Shown here piece after piece: positions 17,448 to 26,411 of a stretch of DNA of 64,000 nucleotides (positions are counted from its first letter, which is position 1; each line of letters opens with the position of its first letter). The stretch is taken from NCBI RefSeq assembly GCF_003385515.1, contig NZ_QNVT01000032.1, positions 24,423-88,422 on the forward strand. The letters run 5' to 3'. The translations under genes and the position numbers were made by a program. Below the pieces are notes generated by a model, which worked only from the letters and a program-made list of their open reading frames with translations, was not told the DNA's origin and did no database searches. The stretch comes from Chryseobacterium pennae. Lineage in GTDB: Bacteria; Bacteroidota; Bacteroidia; Flavobacteriales; Weeksellaceae.

Positions 17448-17889
17448 ATTATTTTTTTATGAAGCCGAATATAGCCATTTTCTGAGAAATTAGAGGGCTA
17501 TCACAAAACAACAATATTACACCGATACAGGAAAATAATGTAAATTTTTAATTAAAAATACAATATATTAAATCATTTTGCTAAATAAACAACCGGATAT
17601 TTAAATTGATCTTAAGTTTTTTATTACTTATTTTCAGAACACAAAACCCTCGTTACTACAAGGGTTTTCTTCTTATATGTTTACAAACGTGGAGTTTAGT
17701 CCAAATAAAAAACTCCTATTTTTCAATCTTCAATAATAGGAAAACAGGGGCTCAGAATATGATCATTAAATTCGTCTAATTTCCCTTTGGATAATCTGAT
17801 GATAAAATAATGATTTCCGTAATCTCCTTATTTACATCCGTATAATACTTCATCATACAAACGGTTTACTCATTATGATTACGGACATG
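17448..17889. other. intergenic region with a sister terminator hairpin
   Basis: Some 440 bases without a gene. AAAACCCT (17643-17650) and AGGGTTTT (17661-17668) form a hairpin of the same family as 15888 and 20496; on the minus strand it lies downstream of the aminopeptidase, some 220 bases away. The 240 bases next to putP probably hold its promoter, but I cannot place a clear -7 box. Confidence 0.5.
17643..17668 (-). terminator. terminator hairpin, second sister copy
   Basis: AAAACCCT/AGGGTTTT stem with a 10-base loop CGTTACTACA. Read on the minus strand it is followed by TGTGTTCT. Same core as the copies at 15888 and 20496. Confidence 0.5.
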
Positions 17890-20457
17890 TTACTTTATCA
17901 GTGTCTGAGCTCTTCTCAGATTGTCGGTTGCCTGTAAAATTTTATTTTTCAGGATGGGATTATAATCCGGATTCTGCAAAAGGAAGTGATGAACCACATC
18001 AAGGGCTTTTGGATCCTGATAGTTGCTGAATGTGGAACGAAGCCAGTTATCCGGGAAAAAGATAGCTCCCGTTTTCTGAATTTCCTGTAGAACCTCTAAA
18101 GACTTAGGAAGATACTGAATAGAAGCCTGCTGTCTTAATGGATGATGCAGATATCCCAATGCAGAACCGACTGCCGATTCATTTGCTCTGTTCTGTTTTT
18201 GCATCAGCCCGTTAAAGAAATCATCCCGTATCTTCTGATCCGATGAAGCTGCCTGCATAATAATTTTAAAACGGTTTATCCGATCCGGGTTCTTAATTCT
18301 GGTCAGTTGCTCCTGTAACAGATCATTGTTGGCATTATTTCTCAATGATAAAGCAAGGACAAGGTTTGTAAAGTCTTCGTCGTTCAGAGATACATCTTTA
18401 GGTGGTATCTGGGATTTCCAAATTTTATACAGGTTGTCATAAGCCTTCTGAGATTGGAAAATTCCCTGATAGCAGTCAAAGATATTTTTCTTATTATTCT
18501 TTGCGGTCTGTGCCTCCAGCGCATTCCAAAGTACATTTTCTATATTTCCGGATTCTTTCAGTCGGGTATTTTCCGGTAAGAAATTCCAATAGATAGAGGA
18601 AATATAACCAGTAATCAGACGAAGATTCAGTTCTGTAGTTTCTTTTGGTAACTGCTTTTCAAAAAACTGTAATAACTCCTGGGGTTTCGAACCAGATCCG
18701 TTCAGCATATTTTCATACAGTGAGATATAGGCGCTGGCACGGTTTATTTCGTCTTTTATCAAAGAAAAATCAGTCATTACTGTTCTATCTGTTTTAAAAA
18801 CTCCATACCCAATTCCTGATGAGTTCTGCAGAATGAAAAGAGGCTTCTTTTTTCCTTTTAATTCTACAATTTCCTGTTCTTTCTCAGACAGCTTTACGTT
18901 CACTTTTTCAACCTTGTCATTGTAAAACAGGCTGATCTCAAATTCCTGAGGCCAGTTTTTTTGCTCTTTTCCATATTCCGGTCTTTGGGAAATGGTAAAA
19001 CGGTGTATTATATCCCCTTTATATTTTATATCATAATCAATAATTGGTCTTCCGGGATCATTAACCCAAACTTTATTCCAGCTTTGTAAGTCTTTTGGGG
19101 TATGGTTATCAAGAATGGTGATAAGATCCGGCCAGCTTGCGTTGGTGTAAGCGTATTTTGTAAGGTATTCATTGACGCCTTTTCGGAAGTCCTCCTCCCC
19201 AATCAGTAATTCCAGCTGGCGCATCATAATCGGTGCCTTGTTATAAATAATCGGGCCATACATCATTCCTGCATTTTGCAGATTGTCTAAAACCTGGCGG
19301 ATTGGATTAGCACCCAACGTACGGTCTACGGAATAGGCTGCCGGAAAATGCCCGGTCAAGAATTTAAGATCATAAACTTTTTTATCTGAAGATGCTCCGG
19401 TACTTTTATCTGCCATAAAATTGGCAAAAACTTCTTTCATCCATACATCATTGAACCAATCCATTGTTACCATATCTCCAAACCAAAGGTGCGCCACTTC
19501 ATGGGCAATAAGATTGGAACGGTTGTTCAATTGATTCTGTGTTGCATTATTATCCAAAAACAATGTGGAATTTTGAAACAAAATAGCTCCCGGATGCTCC
19601 ATTCCACCAAACTGAAAATCCGGAACGGCAACCAGGCCATGTTTTTGAAAAGGATGTTTAATACCTGTCCATTTTTCGTAATAAGCTAAAGAATTTCTGT
19701 ATAACGAGAAAATAGAATCCATGCTGTTTTTAATTTTCAGGGAATCGGTTTCGCGGTATAAAATTCTGGAATCCTGTTCGCTGATCTTCTCAGTATGGTT
19801 TTTAAAATCTCCGGCAGAGAAGGAAAACAGATAGGTAGGAAGCAAATCCGACTGATTAAACTTCAGGGTCTTTTGTCCTTGTTGTATTGTTGTTTCCTTA
19901 AGTTTTCCATTAGCAATAGCACTCCATTTTTCCGGAACCGTTAAACTCAGAGAGTATTTTGCCTTTAAATTAGGCTGATCAAAACATGGAAACATCGTTC
20001 TTGCACGATCCGGTACAAATAATGCATACAGATACCCATCACGTCTGTTAAGGGCACCATTTCCGGCAAGGAAATTAAAATTAATCTGATTGGATCCTGA
20101 TTTCAGGTGTTTGGCATCAATAACTACATGTTCATTTTCCAGAATCAGTTTTATCGTCTGTCCATTCACTGATACAGATAACAATGAAGAAGGATCTTCT
20201 TTAAAATCTATCAGCAGTGATGTTTCATTCTGTTTTTTATAATTAAATGTAAGAACTTCAGTTCCTGAGATCCTTTCTGATTTACTTTCAGGAATTTTCA
20301 GGCTGAGCTCATATTGAATATCACTTAATGTGCTTTTTCTCAACTGGGCCAGCTCATACGAAACTCCGGATTCAATTTTAGATAAGGATTTCGTTTGTGC
20401 ATGATAACCACTGTTGAAAACGACAAGAAATAATGCTAACAGACGTACTTTTTTCAT
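17890..20457 (-). CDS. M1 family zinc aminopeptidase, exported
   Basis: An 855-residue gluzincin. A signal peptide (KKVRLLALFLVVFNSGYHAQ) sends it to the periplasm or beyond. An N-terminal beta-saddle is followed by the catalytic domain: FGGMEHPGAILF, which replaces the usual GxMEN by GGMEH, then zinc site HEVAHLWFGDMV and the third ligand Glu in WMKEVFANF, the standard HExxH-18-E spacing. Tyr of MMYGPIIYNKAP fits the transition-state Tyr. The C-terminal half is alpha-helical. It removes N-terminal residues from peptides; specificity is uncertain. Confidence 0.92.
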   Translation of the reverse strand: MKKVRLLALFLVVFNSGYHAQTKSLSKIESGVSYELAQLRKSTLSDIQYELSLKIPESKSERISGTEVLTFNYKKQNETSLLIDFKEDPSSLLSVSVNGQTIKLILENEHVVIDAKHLKSGSNQINFNFLAGNGALNRRDGYLYALFVPDRARTMFPCFDQPNLKAKYSLSLTVPEKWSAIANGKLKETTIQQGQKTLKFNQSDLLPTYLFSFSAGDFKNHTEKISEQDSRILYRETDSLKIKNSMDSIFSLYRNSLAYYEKWTGIKHPFQKHGLVAVPDFQFGGMEHPGAILFQNSTLFLDNNATQNQLNNRSNLIAHEVAHLWFGDMVTMDWFNDVWMKEVFANFMADKSTGASSDKKVYDLKFLTGHFPAAYSVDRTLGANPIRQVLDNLQNAGMMYGPIIYNKAPIMMRQLELLIGEEDFRKGVNEYLTKYAYTNASWPDLITILDNHTPKDLQSWNKVWVNDPGRPIIDYDIKYKGDIIHRFTISQRPEYGKEQKNWPQEFEISLFYNDKVEKVNVKLSEKEQEIVELKGKKKPLFILQNSSGIGYGVFKTDRTVMTDFSLIKDEINRASAYISLYENMLNGSGSKPQELLQFFEKQLPKETTELNLRLITGYISSIYWNFLPENTRLKESGNIENVLWNALEAQTAKNNKKNIFDCYQGIFQSQKAYDNLYKIWKSQIPPKDVSLNDEDFTNLVLALSLRNNANNDLLQEQLTRIKNPDRINRFKIIMQAASSDQKIRDDFFNGLMQKQNRANESAVGSALGYLHHPLRQQASIQYLPKSLEVLQEIQKTGAIFFPDNWLRSTFSNYQDPKALDVVHHFLLQNPDYNPILKNKILQATDNLRRAQTLIK

Positions 20458-20495
20458 ACATCAAATATAAGGATTGGAATTGTAGTACAAAATAC

Positions 20496-20519
20496 AACCC
20501 CTCGCTATTGCAAGGGGTT
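20496..20519 (-). terminator. terminator hairpin, third sister copy
   Basis: AACCCCT (20496-20502) pairs with AGGGGTT (20513-20519), with the loop CGCTATTGCA. On the minus strand it follows the 20574 fragment and runs into GTATTTTG. Confidence 0.6.
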
Positions 20520-20573
20520 TACTGTTATTTTTAGCATGAGTTATGGGTTCGTGTTAGTAGAGAAACCGAAAAT

Positions 20574-20765
20574 TTAACCCTGATCAGAAAACTTTTCATG
20601 AAAAATACGATTGGCTTTGTCCTTTATATGTTTATTTCCGTCTTCCATCATTTTCCTGCAAATACTTTTCGCTTCTTTCCTATTTTGTTTTTCCAATAGT
20701 GGAAATAGGGTAATGAAAGCCTGCAAACGGATTGAAAAGCCCTTATCATAGAGAAGATGATACAA
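20574..20765 (-). pseudogene. C-terminal fragment of a helical protein
   Basis: A 63-codon frame with no ATG; it opens at TTG 20765 directly after a TAA. The peptide (IRLQAFITLFPLLEKQNRKEAKSICRKMMEDGNKHIKDKANRIFHEKF) reads like the last helices of a HEAT/ARM-type or helical immunity protein. With no start, no promoter and no upstream extension, it is best seen as the 3' remnant of a decayed gene at the edge of the small-gene array. Confidence 0.5.
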
Positions 20766-20833
20766 TTCTTATGTTATCTCTTTTTCTATCATTGGTGGTG
20801 TTTTTCTAATGATTGTCCTAGTGTTGTTTCCGC

Positions 20834-21199
20834 TTAGTCCTGGTACTTCTCTATTAAATCTTCTATCTTATTGCTTTCACGAAATCTTGTTACTATTTCG
20901 AGATGATCTGTTCTGTCACTTTTTAAAAAGTTAACTAATTCTATATTTAAAATGTCCAGTGATTTGTTTTCATACACTGCCAAGAAATTAAAGATTAAAT
21001 GCATAGGTTTATTTTCAAACCCTTTTAAGTCATTATTCTCTATGACATATATTTCAAATTCTTTGAAAAAGTCAAATAACGATCCGTTTTTACTTCCTGC
21101 AATAAAGCCGTTGATGTATTTAAAATAATCATTACTATTTTCAATAAAAAACAGACTTCTTCGCTTAATGATGTATAAAATAAATTCCAGGTTCTCCAT
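20834..21199 (-). CDS. small hypothetical protein, immunity-like (array gene 1)
   Basis: A 121-residue, mostly helical, acidic soluble protein (MENLEFILYIIKRRSLFFIENSNDYFKYINGFIAGSKNGSLFDFFKEFEIYV, ending NKIEDLIEKYQD). Size, acidity and the helical F/Y-rich pattern resemble contact-dependent or Rhs-associated immunity proteins, but I match no named Imm family. It is the most downstream intact member of an array of small minus-strand genes running to 25053. Confidence 0.65.
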   Translation of the reverse strand: MENLEFILYIIKRRSLFFIENSNDYFKYINGFIAGSKNGSLFDFFKEFEIYVIENNDLKGFENKPMHLIFNFLAVYENKSLDILNIELVNFLKSDRTDHLEIVTRFRESNKIEDLIEKYQD

Positions 21200-21266
21200 A
21201 TTTCATGTATTAATATGTAAATAAAATATTCAAAATTAAATAGTTTTTTCATTTTTTATAATTCCT

Positions 21267-21689
21267 TCACCTGTTTATCAATGGAGATACCTTTATCACA
21301 AAATTTTTTTCAGAACTTTCAGATAAAAATACTGGGCTTTTGAAGCTTCTCGCTGTGATTTCTATAATAGAATCCTGTAAAACCTTGGTTTCTTTGATGC
21401 CGTAATAATTAAAATTAATATATCCCTCCCGAACCTTGAAACGACTACGGTATTGATTCAAATACTTTGAATATTCCTTGATATAATCATTCATCTTTAT
21501 ATCATGGCAATATCCTGATAATGAAAAATTCAGAATAAAATCCCCTTCATTGAATCTCATTTGAAAAGCATGACAATCTTTGGAAATAGCCTTTTCTGTT
21601 AAAATATAATTTTCCGGATAGTCTATTTCCTTGTCTTTCTTTCGGCACGATAATAAAAGCAGAAAGCACAGTATTAATATTTTATACAT
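21267..21689 (-). CDS. small lipoprotein (array gene 2)
   Basis: A 140-residue lipoprotein: KILILCFLLLLSCRKKDK gives a signal peptide with lipobox LLSC, Cys near residue 15. The mature part is a beta-rich domain (FQMRFNEGDFILNFSLSGYCHDIKMNDYIKEYSKYL, then GYINFNYYGIKET). No family recognised. It is periplasmic or outer-membrane anchored, a location where an immunity protein against a periplasm-acting toxin would work; that role is inference. Confidence 0.68.
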   Translation of the reverse strand: MYKILILCFLLLLSCRKKDKEIDYPENYILTEKAISKDCHAFQMRFNEGDFILNFSLSGYCHDIKMNDYIKEYSKYLNQYRSRFKVREGYINFNYYGIKETKVLQDSIIEITARSFKSPVFLSESSEKNFVIKVSPLINR

Positions 21690-21864
21690 TGAATTTAGTT
21701 TAATAATTGCTTCAAAAACGCAATTTCCTTTCGCTGGTGCGAGCTTCCAGCTCGTGTCCTTCGCATAATAATTATAAATTTACATCTCTTTCCAATACCT
21801 CCTGATAATCAATTGTTGGCTGTGTGAGTTTTTTTTATTTTTCAATACTAATTCTGATTCCGAT

Positions 21865-22080
21865 CTATATCACTGGAACAGATGTATCCTTACGACCTAA
21901 ACCCCAAATCAGGATCATTATTGATATGATAATAATTGCCCAGGAAAGACGTCTTATTTCTTTCTTTTTCTCTTTACAAAATAGCTCGAAGGAGAGCTTC
22001 TCATCATTAAAAAAGATATAAAGAACAACCGCTGATACCATATCAATTGTATATCCGGCAAATATATCTATCAAATTCAT
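21865..22080 (-). CDS. small membrane protein (array gene 3)
   Basis: A 71-residue protein with two hydrophobic segments (IDIFAGYTIDMVSAVVLYIFF and SWAIIIISIMILIWGLG) separated by a charged KEKKKEIRR cytoplasmic stretch. Composition and ATG start are acceptable, and it lies in register with the other array genes on the same strand. No family is recognised. Confidence 0.5.
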   Translation of the reverse strand: MNLIDIFAGYTIDMVSAVVLYIFFNDEKLSFELFCKEKKKEIRRLSWAIIIISIMILIWGLGRKDTSVPVI

Positions 22081-22140
22081 TTTATTTTTATTTATTAAAC
22101 TAATTTTTTCATCATTCTCTACTTTTCAAAGCTAATATTT

Positions 22141-22503
22141 TCAACGATTCTTTTCTACCTGATCATCCTTTACATCTTCCCAACAGGACACACATAATGT
22201 AATATCATGATCTGACAACAGCTTCATCTCAGCGGGAGAAAACTCCATATTGCATTGTCCTATGTACACTTTATAAAGCCATACTGAGACAGATCCGCCA
22301 GTAATTCCTATTTTTTCCAATTCACTGCGTTTATGCTCAATAAGGGATATAAAATAAGGGATTGCCTTGGTAAATACTTCATCATTCTCCTTAATAGAAA
22401 GTTCCCAGGCATAGTCGGTTTTGCTAGGCTCAATTCCCAAAACACTGGTAATCTGAGGGAAAAACTGTTTAGAAGCTTCTATTTTTAATATATATTCTGT
22501 CAT
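22141..22503 (-). CDS. DUF4279-like small protein (array gene 4)
   Basis: A 120-residue soluble protein: SKQFFPQITSVLGIEPSKTDYAWELSIKEND, then a helix, then GGSVSVWLYKVYIGQCNMEFSPAEMKLLSDHDITLCVSCWED. The layout (LGIEPSKT, an aromatic WELS, a late strand ending in a hydrophobic sheet) recalls DUF4279 proteins, which often accompany toxin systems as immunity proteins. The match is by eye. Its ATG overlaps the stop of array gene 5 (ATGA), so the two are translationally coupled. Confidence 0.68.
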   Translation of the reverse strand: MTEYILKIEASKQFFPQITSVLGIEPSKTDYAWELSIKENDEVFTKAIPYFISLIEHKRSELEKIGITGGSVSVWLYKVYIGQCNMEFSPAEMKLLSDHDITLCVSCWEDVKDDQVEKNR

Positions 22504-22904
22504 TTGTTATTATAAATGATTAATATCCGATCTAAAAAGGCCGTTACTTTCATAAATCTGTCTTTAAAACAATCTATCGAATGCCATGACATTCCGGCTG
22601 TATGGACAACCAAAGCAGTATTTTCCTGTAACAAAAGATAGGAGACGGTCATCACCTTCTCAGAATATTCGGCATCTTCCAATTCAAAATCTTCCTCGAT
22701 AATACAACTTATCTCTCTTTTTACCTCTTCAATAGTACGATTCTTCACTTTCTCATAATAAGAATATACTTTTAATGAGTTTTCATCTGGAAAATTCAGG
22801 AATATGTATTTCCCAAAATGTTTCTTTAAGTCACTTTTCAGATGTTCAGATTTTTTGAAATCATGATCATTTACAATATATACTTTACCTTTTTCCAGAT
22901 GCAT
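22500..22904 (-). CDS. small hypothetical protein (array gene 5)
   Basis: A 134-residue soluble protein starting MHLEKGKVYIVNDHDFKKSEHLKSDLKKHFGKYIFLNF, with an acidic middle (IIEEDFELEDAEYSEKVM) and a strand-helix end. No named family. It overlaps array gene 4 by four bases. The coupled pair is the clearest operon unit in the array. Confidence 0.7.
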   Translation of the reverse strand: MHLEKGKVYIVNDHDFKKSEHLKSDLKKHFGKYIFLNFPDENSLKVYSYYEKVKNRTIEEVKREISCIIEEDFELEDAEYSEKVMTVSYLLLQENTALVVHTAGMSWHSIDCFKDRFMKVTAFLDRILIIYNNK

Positions 22905-22982
22905 ATTGGTTATTTAATAAGTTCTAAAAATGTTAATAATAAAATGCAATTCCCCACGTAATAAGAATCCAGGAGAAGAATT

Positions 22983-23261
22983 CTATTCTTTTTTTATCCA
23001 TACTTTGAAATTCTTAATGATATAGCCGGCCATTACATATAAAACGGTCAGGATTACAGCAAGGGCAATGATTACTGCCCACCAGTAAGGAAGTATCCAA
23101 AAAATAAAATACTTTATCGCATTGATGCAATAGCTGAAAACATTATCTGATGTATAAACTTGATGAAAAGCACTATCTGTAACCCCTAAAGCACATGACA
23201 GCACACATAGCACTATTATATTTAAAATAAAGACTTTTATATTTATACTATTCTTTTTCAT
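22983..23261 (-). CDS. small membrane protein (array gene 6)
   Basis: A 92-residue protein with two long membrane helices (VFILNIIVLCVLSCALGV and WAVIIALAVILTVLYVMAGYII) and a stretch (AIKYFIFWILPYWW) that could be a third. Charged ends KKNS and KVWIKKE suggest cytoplasmic termini. No family recognised. It belongs to the same-strand series of small genes. Confidence 0.62.
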   Translation of the reverse strand: MKKNSINIKVFILNIIVLCVLSCALGVTDSAFHQVYTSDNVFSYCINAIKYFIFWILPYWWAVIIALAVILTVLYVMAGYIIKNFKVWIKKE

Positions 23262-23457
23262 TATTCAGTTGTTTTTTCTTTCCAACTACTTAATAACCTT
23301 TTGTTCTTTTTAAAATTACAGTTATTTACAATATATTTTCAGAAAAATGATGGCAACCCTATCCATTATTAATGATTTTGAAAACACAAAAGCTACACTG
23401 CATATAATCCAGATAATTTTAAAGTTTTTCATTATTAGTTTTTTACCAATGAATATT

Positions 23458-23829
23458 TCAAGGGTTTACAGTTTGATACCCCTTTATTCTGAAAACAGAA
23501 TGTAACCAGTCATACTTCAAAAAAACGGCAAGGCTTTTATCTTTACCAGTTATCCTGATTTCACTTTCCTGAAAAAAATAGAAAGGAATTCCGTTGACAA
23601 CTCTCATTTCCGCATTATCAATATCCATTTTCAGCAGTTGATCTCTCAGATCACTTCCTATATTTTCAATACCAAATCCTGTAAAATTTTTGTTGGTTTG
23701 AAATTCCAGATGTTCAATATTCTGCATATTGATATTCTTTAAATCATCATTAAGATTCAAATTCACCCATTGCTTCATAAGAAATGAAACAATAAGCACA
23801 GAAAAAAGAAGTTTGGTATTAGCTTTCAT
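23458..23829 (-). CDS. small exported or anchored protein (array gene 7)
   Basis: From ATG 23829 the product is 123 residues with an N-terminal hydrophobic segment (KANTKLLFSVLIVSFLMKQW) followed by a soluble beta/alpha domain (IEHLEFQTNKNFTGFGIENIGSDLRDQLLKMD, then RITGKDKSLAVFLKYDWLHSVFRIKGYQ). Alternative ATGs at 23835 and 23841 and a TTG at 23883 exist; the 23829 start gives the most typical signal anchor. No family recognised. Confidence 0.6.
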   Translation of the reverse strand: MKANTKLLFSVLIVSFLMKQWVNLNLNDDLKNINMQNIEHLEFQTNKNFTGFGIENIGSDLRDQLLKMDIDNAEMRVVNGIPFYFFQESEIRITGKDKSLAVFLKYDWLHSVFRIKGYQTVNP

Positions 23830-23949
23830 TGGCATGATCATTATTTCAAGAGTTATCAATGTTCCGTTTTTTTGCTCCCCCAATGATCTTCAGATTGGCC
23901 AGTCAGTACATAGATAAGTAAATTATTTATTTTTAGCTTAAAGTTGGAA

Positions 23950-24393
23950 TTAGCTGTACTTCTGATAAAATGTTACAGTGGGACCATAATCATCAGATCC
24001 GTCATTGAAATCAACAATAAAATTATTTGAAGGAAACAGACATTGCAGATACATCTTCCATGACAATACTATCTGCTTTCCTATTTCCAGGAAAACTTCA
24101 TCAGAAATATTTTCAGCATGTCCAAAAAGTTCATAAACATGAACATGGTTAATTATCTTTTCTACTTCTATAATATTACCCTTCAGCTGGTGAAACCAAG
24201 TATTGTAGGCTTCTTCTGAAATTCTTTCGCTAAGGAAAAAACCTTCTTTAAACCTGCTAATATCTGGGAAAAAGATGTATTTCCCCATCAGATAGACGTT
24301 TTCCGGATTTATATTACTGCTGATATAATCAAAAATGTTCGTTTCTCCTCCTATCTGTAATTGCCAATCTTTTAATACTTTAAGCTCCATCAT
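23950..24393 (-). CDS. small hypothetical protein (array gene 8)
   Basis: A 147-residue soluble protein: a strand pair at the start (ELKVLKDWQLQIGGETNIFDYISSNINPENVYLMGKYIFFPD), helices in the middle, and an acidic strand end (FNDGSDDYGPTVTFYQKY). No named family. Acidic, compact and alone, as the other members of the array are. Confidence 0.65.
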   Translation of the reverse strand: MMELKVLKDWQLQIGGETNIFDYISSNINPENVYLMGKYIFFPDISRFKEGFFLSERISEEAYNTWFHQLKGNIIEVEKIINHVHVYELFGHAENISDEVFLEIGKQIVLSWKMYLQCLFPSNNFIVDFNDGSDDYGPTVTFYQKYS

Positions 24394-24458
24394 TTGCTTT
24401 ATTTTATGTTTTATTGTGAATATATAGTTTCTTTACTCTACTTTATAAAGTTACCGCG

Positions 24459-24731
24459 TTATTTCTTTATGATTGTATACAGCCAGAATACAACACACAC
24501 TCCCAATAATCCCAGATAAAACCAAAGCATCCAGACATAGTAATAAAAGAAGAATAAGGGAAGATCAATATCTGTAATGAATTTGTCTGCAAGAGCTACT
24601 GTTATTATAGAAGTAATCCAAAATAGAAATGAGAGAGCAACTCCTATCTTATACCACTTCATTCCTTTTTTATATAAGAAATAGGAAATAATATAAGGGG
24701 CCAGAAGCAGAATAAGTATGATAATGTACAT
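24459..24731 (-). CDS. small membrane protein (array gene 9)
   Basis: A 90-residue protein with three hydrophobic segments: YIIILILLLAPYIISYFLY, KIGVALSFLFWITSIITVALA and the Trp/Tyr-rich YYYVWMLWFYLGLLGVCVVFWLY. No family recognised. The short loops leave almost no soluble domain, as in membrane-type immunity proteins against pore-forming toxins; that reading is speculative. Confidence 0.62.
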   Translation of the reverse strand: MYIIILILLLAPYIISYFLYKKGMKWYKIGVALSFLFWITSIITVALADKFITDIDLPLFFFYYYVWMLWFYLGLLGVCVVFWLYTIIKK

Positions 24732-24780
24732 GATAAAGACAGGTTATAAGTTTAAGTATTTAAGCTAAAAAAGAAAACTG

Positions 24781-25053
24781 CTAATCTCCCTCTTCATTCT
24801 GAAAAAAATTGGAAAACTCATCATCAAGAGCATTATTTTGCGCCAGACTTTCTGACCAACAGGGAGCATGTACAATATACCTTCTCACTTCCCAAAAACT
24901 GTACTGACCTCTCAATCTTCTGCTTATCAAAAAGTGAGATTCTCCCTGGGATAACCCTTCTTTTTTTAAATTTTCTATAAGCTGATCAAGGGATGTTTCT
25001 GTAGTGTATACCTTATCGAAAACAGAGTCAAAATATTCATCGTTTCTTTCCAT
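24781..25053 (-). CDS. small hypothetical protein (array gene 10)
   Basis: A 90-residue acidic soluble protein (MERNDEYFDSVFDKVYTTETSLDQLIENLKKEGLSQGESHFLISRRLRGQYSFWEVRRYIVHAPCW, then an acidic tail). The central helix pair (QLIENLKKEGLSQGESHFLISRRL) resembles small helical proteins found beside toxin genes. It is the most upstream member of the array. Confidence 0.65.
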   Translation of the reverse strand: MERNDEYFDSVFDKVYTTETSLDQLIENLKKEGLSQGESHFLISRRLRGQYSFWEVRRYIVHAPCWSESLAQNNALDDEFSNFFQNEEGD

Positions 25054-25441
25054 CTTTGTGTTTTATTTATTTTTGTTCTTATACTTTATCTTGAAAAGTT
25101 CAGGATCAAAATCGTATAATTATTCTCCAAATATCCTCATAATAAAATATGGCATCAGATAACAGATGAGTTGTATAGAAATAATATCATTCCTTCTGTT
25201 GTAATCACTCCCGCCACAGCGAATACAAGATACGTAGTATTGATTCATCACACAATACTATTTTTCATATCATTAACTTTATTTTTTAAGCAAAAAAGGA
25301 CAAACGATCCTATTAATAAAGACTTTATAAAAAATTTTTGTCAGGTTGTCTTTTTATTTATTTATATCAATTCCAAATAAACGAAATTATTTTTTCTCAT
25401 TATCATAAATTATTAATAATTTAGCGGTATAATTAAAACGA
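25054..25441. other. AT-rich intergenic region between divergent genes
   Basis: No convincing gene in 388 bases. A 69-codon plus frame from TTG 25171 is AT-rich noise. On the minus strand a 42-codon frame (ATG at about 25246, MNQYYVSCIRCGGSDYNRRND, ending MRIFGE) contains a CxxC and could be a further eroded array gene. The last 60 bases, very AT-rich, should hold the promoter of the cupin-like gene. Confidence 0.4.
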
Positions 25442-26323
25442 ATGGGCATACTCCTTAAACCAATTGATATTGTAGATGATATTTCACAAGAAGATTTCCG
25501 TGAAAAATATTTAAAGCCTCGTAAACCAGTGGTCATCAAAAACATGGCTAAAAATTGGCCTGCATATCAAAAATGGACCATGGAGTATATGAAAGAAGTA
25601 GTTGGTGATGTTATTGTTCCTTTATATGACAGTGCTAAAGCTGATCCTGCTGCACCTATCAATACACCTACTACCAAAATGCCTTTTGGAGAATACGTGG
25701 ATTTGATTCAACGGGAACCTACAGATCTGAGAATTTTCTTTTTTGATCCTATCAAATTTGCGCCTAAATTATTAGATGATTATATCCCGCCTAAGACTCT
25801 GATGGGTGGATTTTTGGATAAATATCCAAGTATGTTCTTTGGAGGTAAAGGTTCTGTGACTTTCCTTCATTATGATATTGATATGCCTCATATCTTCCAC
25901 ACCCATTTCAACGGAAGAAAGCATGTTCTTCTCTTCGAATACAAATGGAAAACCCGTTTATATAAACTTCCTTATGCAACATATGCGCTGGAAGACTATG
26001 ACATTTCCAACCCTGATTTTGAAAAATTCCCGGCTCTGGATGGTATTGAAGGAATAGAATGTTTTCTTGAGCATGGAGATACCCTGTTCATGCCTACCGG
26101 CTGGTGGCACTGGATGAAATATCTGGATGGTTCTTTCTCTCTATCTCTTCGTGCATGGGATAAAAGCTGGGCTGTAAAAGCTCATTCTCTATGGAATTTG
26201 GCTGTTCAGCGTAATTTTGACAACTTCATGAAAGGCAGGTATAAAAAAAGATACATGGACTGGAAAGAAAGAAAATCAGTTGAAAGAGCCAATATAGCAC
26301 TTAAGAAGGGACTTCCGAAATAA
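25442..26323 (+). CDS. cupin-like (Cupin_8/JmjC-type) dioxygenase
   Basis: A 293-residue Fe(II)/2-oxoglutarate oxygenase-type protein. N-terminal block: FREKYLKPRKPVVIKNMAKNWPAYQKW. Metal site: FLHYDIDMPHIF (HxD) and the distal His in GDTLFMPTGWWHWMKYL, with Lys of NGRKHVLLFEYK placed to bind 2-oxoglutarate. The family hydroxylates protein or small-molecule targets; the substrate is unknown. It is conserved across Flavobacteriia. Confidence 0.87.
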   Translation: MGILLKPIDIVDDISQEDFREKYLKPRKPVVIKNMAKNWPAYQKWTMEYMKEVVGDVIVPLYDSAKADPAAPINTPTTKMPFGEYVDLIQREPTDLRIFFFDPIKFAPKLLDDYIPPKTLMGGFLDKYPSMFFGGKGSVTFLHYDIDMPHIFHTHFNGRKHVLLFEYKWKTRLYKLPYATYALEDYDISNPDFEKFPALDGIEGIECFLEHGDTLFMPTGWWHWMKYLDGSFSLSLRAWDKSWAVKAHSLWNLAVQRNFDNFMKGRYKKRYMDWKERKSVERANIALKKGLPK

Positions 26324-26411
26324 ATTACATCTTACTTCACTGATTTTATGCGATATGCAATTTAAAAAATGATTAAATTGCATAGTGAACCCGTTCCCAT
26401 AATACCTGTGT

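Noticed and set aside
20834..25053. Prophage remnant
   Set aside because: No integrase, capsid, tail or lysis genes and all members are on one strand with diverse unrelated folds; an immunity array fits better.
25171..25380. 69-codon plus-strand gene
   Set aside because: TTG start, low-complexity F/I/K composition, no ribosome or promoter signal.
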